Shown piece after piece: positions 62,276 through 64,000 of a stretch of 64,000 bases of DNA. Numbering within the stretch: position 1 is the stretch's first letter; each line of letters starts with the position of its first letter. Position numbers and translations under genes: made by a program. Source of the stretch: Sphingomicrobium sp. (lineage in GTDB: Bacteria; Pseudomonadota; Alphaproteobacteria; Sphingomonadales; Sphingomonadaceae); NCBI GenBank assembly GCA_036563485.1, contig DATCMI010000001.1, positions 1,675,501 through 1,739,500 of the forward strand. Reading direction: 5' to 3'. The notes beneath the pieces were generated by a model. That model ran no database searches, was not told the DNA's origin, and saw only the letters and a program-made list of their open reading frames with translations.

Positions 62276-63480
62276 TTGAGCTCGATCGGCGTCAGCGGCG
62301 AGCTAGCCGAACTTCCGAGCTTGGCCTGGTTCACGCCTTCGGCGCGGGCGATATAGCCCTTGGACTTTTCGACTTCCTTGCCGAGCGTATCGACCGTCTG
62401 CTTCATGTTGCCGAGCGCCTGAAGCTTGAACTGGTCGATCTGATCCATCGTGTCGTAGATGTTCTGGAACGCCCGCTGGAGCGTCTCCAGCGGGATGGTC
62501 GAGCTTGCCGCCTGCTGGTGGATGGCACCGGTTTGGGTGCGGAGCATTTCGCCCGTGGAATCGATCATGCCCGCCGTCGTCGTATTGAGCGCGCCGATCT
62601 GTTCGAGAACGAGCTTCTGATTGCTCATTGCCTGGGCGACGGTGACGGCGGTGCGCAGCGCGGCGACCGTGGTCGTCGAGGCGCGGTCCACGCCCTTCAC
62701 CAGCTCGACATTGTTCTTCTTGACGAGGTCGAGCGCGAGATAGCCCTGAACGGTCACCGCCATCTGGGTCAGCAGGTCGGTCGTGCGCTGGCGGGTGTAA
62801 AAGAGGGCGGTTTCGCGGATCGCCTTGGCCTTGGCGGGATCGGTTGCGTCGAGCTCGTTCGCCTTGTCTTCGAGCCGCTGGTCGAGCGTCTTCGAGATGT
62901 GGATCATCTGCTCGAGCTTGTGCATCGTCTTCCACAGGTTCGCGCGCTCGGTGTCGATCGCAGCATTGTCCATCAGCAGCTCGTCCTTGCCGTTCGCAAG
63001 GCTGCCGAGGATCTTCTGGATGTGGGTCTGCGAGCTGCGGTACTTGTCGAAATAGCGGTCGATGCGGTTGCCGAACGGGATGATGCCGAGCAGCTTTTTC
63101 GTCTTCGTCGCTTCCTTGGGATCGAGCGCCTCGACGGTGCGACGCAGCTCGGTCAGGTCCGCGCCGATGCCGGTGTCCTTGTCGATTGCCTTTACCGGCC
63201 GGTCGAGGAAGCGGTTCGATGCGCCGGCGGCCTCGGCAATTTCCTTTCGGCCCATCGAGGTCAGCTGGTCGACCTTCTTGCCGAACTCCGGGCTGTTGGC
63301 ATCGAGCGCCGCAAGCTCGTCGACAAATCCCGCGACCTTTTTGTCGAGCTCGGACGTCTCTTCGGTCTTGAGCGGGACCAGGCCCGCCGCTTCGGCAACC
63401 GGCACCGGCTGCAGCGCCTCAGGCGGGTCCAGTTTCAGCTTTGTCGCAGTGGTCGTTTCCGTTGCCGGTCCGGTGGCCAT
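62272..63480 (-). CDS. telA: Toxic anion resistance protein TelA
   Basis: The 402-residue, almost fully helical protein has the TelA family features: a Pro-rich N-terminus, ELRRTVEALDP, FGNRIDRYFDKYRSSQTHI and MAVTVQGYLALDLVKKNN. TelA/KlaA proteins are linked to tellurite resistance and envelope stress. The ATG at 63480 preceded by AAGGA is chosen; the open frame further upstream crosses the promoter. It is preceded by a promoter with an overlapping operator. Confidence 0.85.
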   Translation of the reverse strand: MATGPATETTTATKLKLDPPEALQPVPVAEAAGLVPLKTEETSELDKKVAGFVDELAALDANSPEFGKKVDQLTSMGRKEIAEAAGASNRFLDRPVKAIDKDTGIGADLTELRRTVEALDPKEATKTKKLLGIIPFGNRIDRYFDKYRSSQTHIQKILGSLANGKDELLMDNAAIDTERANLWKTMHKLEQMIHISKTLDQRLEDKANELDATDPAKAKAIRETALFYTRQRTTDLLTQMAVTVQGYLALDLVKKNNVELVKGVDRASTTTVAALRTAVTVAQAMSNQKLVLEQIGALNTTTAGMIDSTGEMLRTQTGAIHQQAASSTIPLETLQRAFQNIYDTMDQIDQFKLQALGNMKQTVDTLGKEVEKSKGYIARAEGVNQAKLGSSASSPLTPIELK

Positions 63481-63551
63481 GGTTCGATATCCTTCCTTCG
63501 CACCTTCTTGCGGCGGTCGAACCAGCGGGTCAACGCCGCAAGACATGCAGC

Positions 63552-63571
63552 TGTATTGTAAGGGTAATACA
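63552..63571. promoter_or_regulatory. Palindromic operator TGTATT-N8-AATACA over the -10 of telA
   Basis: On the minus strand the site holds TACAAT at operator positions 12-17 (window 63555-63560). TTGTTT lies 16 bp upstream (63577-63582) as the -35. The predicted transcript start is about 68 nt before the ATG. The operator matches that at 42707-42726 in both half-sites, spacing and -10 register. The rest of the gap 63481-63700 shows nothing else recognisable. Confidence 0.65.
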
Positions 63572-63700
63572 CAATAAAACAAGCGAAGGGTGGCTATTCC
63601 GAGATCGTAAACGCCCATTAACCAAGCCGCTGAACGCTTCGCTTACCCTGTCCGCCGTAGAGCCAGCCTGATGCGCAATCCGGCTGAGGTGTAGACAGCG

Positions 63701-64000
63701 ATGTTCAGGTTCCTGAAGAAGCTCGCGCGCGACCGGCGCGGCAACGCCATCGTCATTGTCGCGGGGGTCTTCCCTTTGTTCGTCGGCGCTGCCGGCCTTG
63801 CGACCGACACCATTCAGTGGACCCTGTGGAAGCGCCAGTTGCAGCGGGCAGCGGATTCGGCGGCTATTTCGGGCGTCTACACCAGCCTCAAGACGGATAC
63901 AGACACCGCAGTAACCGCGGCGGTCACGCATGACCTCACGCTCAACCTCCACACCTGGATGGCGCTCAACGCAACGCCGACGGTCACCCGGCTGGGGACT
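63701..64000 (+). CDS. TadG-like pilus assembly protein, 3' end beyond the window
   Basis: The first 100 codons are present. The product starts MFRFLKKLARDRRGN, and has the TadE/TadG-type N-terminal helix (AIVIVAGVFPLFVGAAGLATD) followed by WTLWKRQLQRAADSAA. TadG proteins carry such a segment and then a von Willebrand-like domain; the remainder is not visible. GAGGTG stands about 10 nt before the ATG. Divergent from telA. Confidence 0.75.
   Translation, partial: MFRFLKKLARDRRGNAIVIVAGVFPLFVGAAGLATDTIQWTLWKRQLQRAADSAAISGVYTSLKTDTDTAVTAAVTHDLTLNLHTWMALNATPTVTRLGT

Noticed and set aside
63530-63952. 140-codon minus-strand frame at the right end
   Set aside because: Antisense to the TadG-like start and the telA promoter. 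No ribosome binding site or motif.

Overview
The window is about 64 kb of GC-rich chromosomal DNA with high GC at codon third positions and tightly packed genes. Gene content points to an alphaproteobacterium of the Sphingomonadales (Sphingomonas or Sphingomicrobium type). Indicators are TIGR02300, DUF1476 (F1-ATPase zeta), DUF2794 and UrcA proteins, an EpsC-type serine acetyltransferase, and a 57-residue small membrane protein of a kind I recall from sphingomonads. Most of it is core genome. I see no prophage, insertion sequence, integrase, CRISPR array or rRNA operon.

Layout. 0-10.8 kb: a ThDP enzyme, a lipoprotein, a TerC operon (DUF465, zinc ribbon, TerC), a succinate-semialdehyde-type dehydrogenase, an exported HExxH protein, a CoA-transferase operon (scoA, NTF2-like, scoB, VanZ-like), then zeta subunit, BolA and monothiol glutaredoxin. 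10.9-21.1 kb: a glycosyltransferase, a BlaI/M56 peptidase pair with a textbook BlaI operator, a metallo-hydrolase/DUF4230/nadA operon, a CAP protein, an ABC solute-binding lipoprotein with DUF4112, and a class A PBP. 21.2-32.8 kb: a solitary Flp pilin, tRNA-Ala(GGC), a TIGR02300 protein, cmk, two paralogous GGDEF-EAL proteins, a Nat-type ABC exporter, an L,D-transpeptidase, rpsA, ihfB and tRNA-Leu(TAA). 32.8-39.6 kb: an LplT-like carrier, pgsA and a peroxide-defence cluster (katG, oxyR, ahpC, ahpD). 39.6-49.8 kb: TauE exporter, serine acetyltransferase, DUF2794, DUF2157, a second L,D-transpeptidase, a LysR/UrcA divergent pair, CsaA-like protein, alr, and an operon of thioesterase, DUF72, dapB and nth. 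49.8-58.7 kb: sirtuin, the lepB-rnc-era operon, and pgi-gor-FAD oxidoreductase-CoA transferase. 58.7-64 kb: an exported protein, a large PDZ/multi-TM/GAF protein, an XpaC-like/TelA pair and the start of a TadG-like gene that runs off the end.

How genes work together. Translational coupling (ATGA, GTGA or TTGA overlaps) marks many operons. Envelope functions are prominent: PBP1, two L,D-transpeptidases, Alr, LepB and TelA. The most interesting regulatory signals are the following. The same TGTATT-N8-AATACA operator lies over the -10 element of two promoters 21 kb apart (DUF2157 gene and telA gene). A BlaI operator abuts a probably leaderless blaI. A palindromic repeat sits at the rnc/era junction and has been translated into both proteins. 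The two GGDEF-EAL paralogues differ in key catalytic residues.

Limits: all family names come from reading motifs and recalling families. No database search was run.
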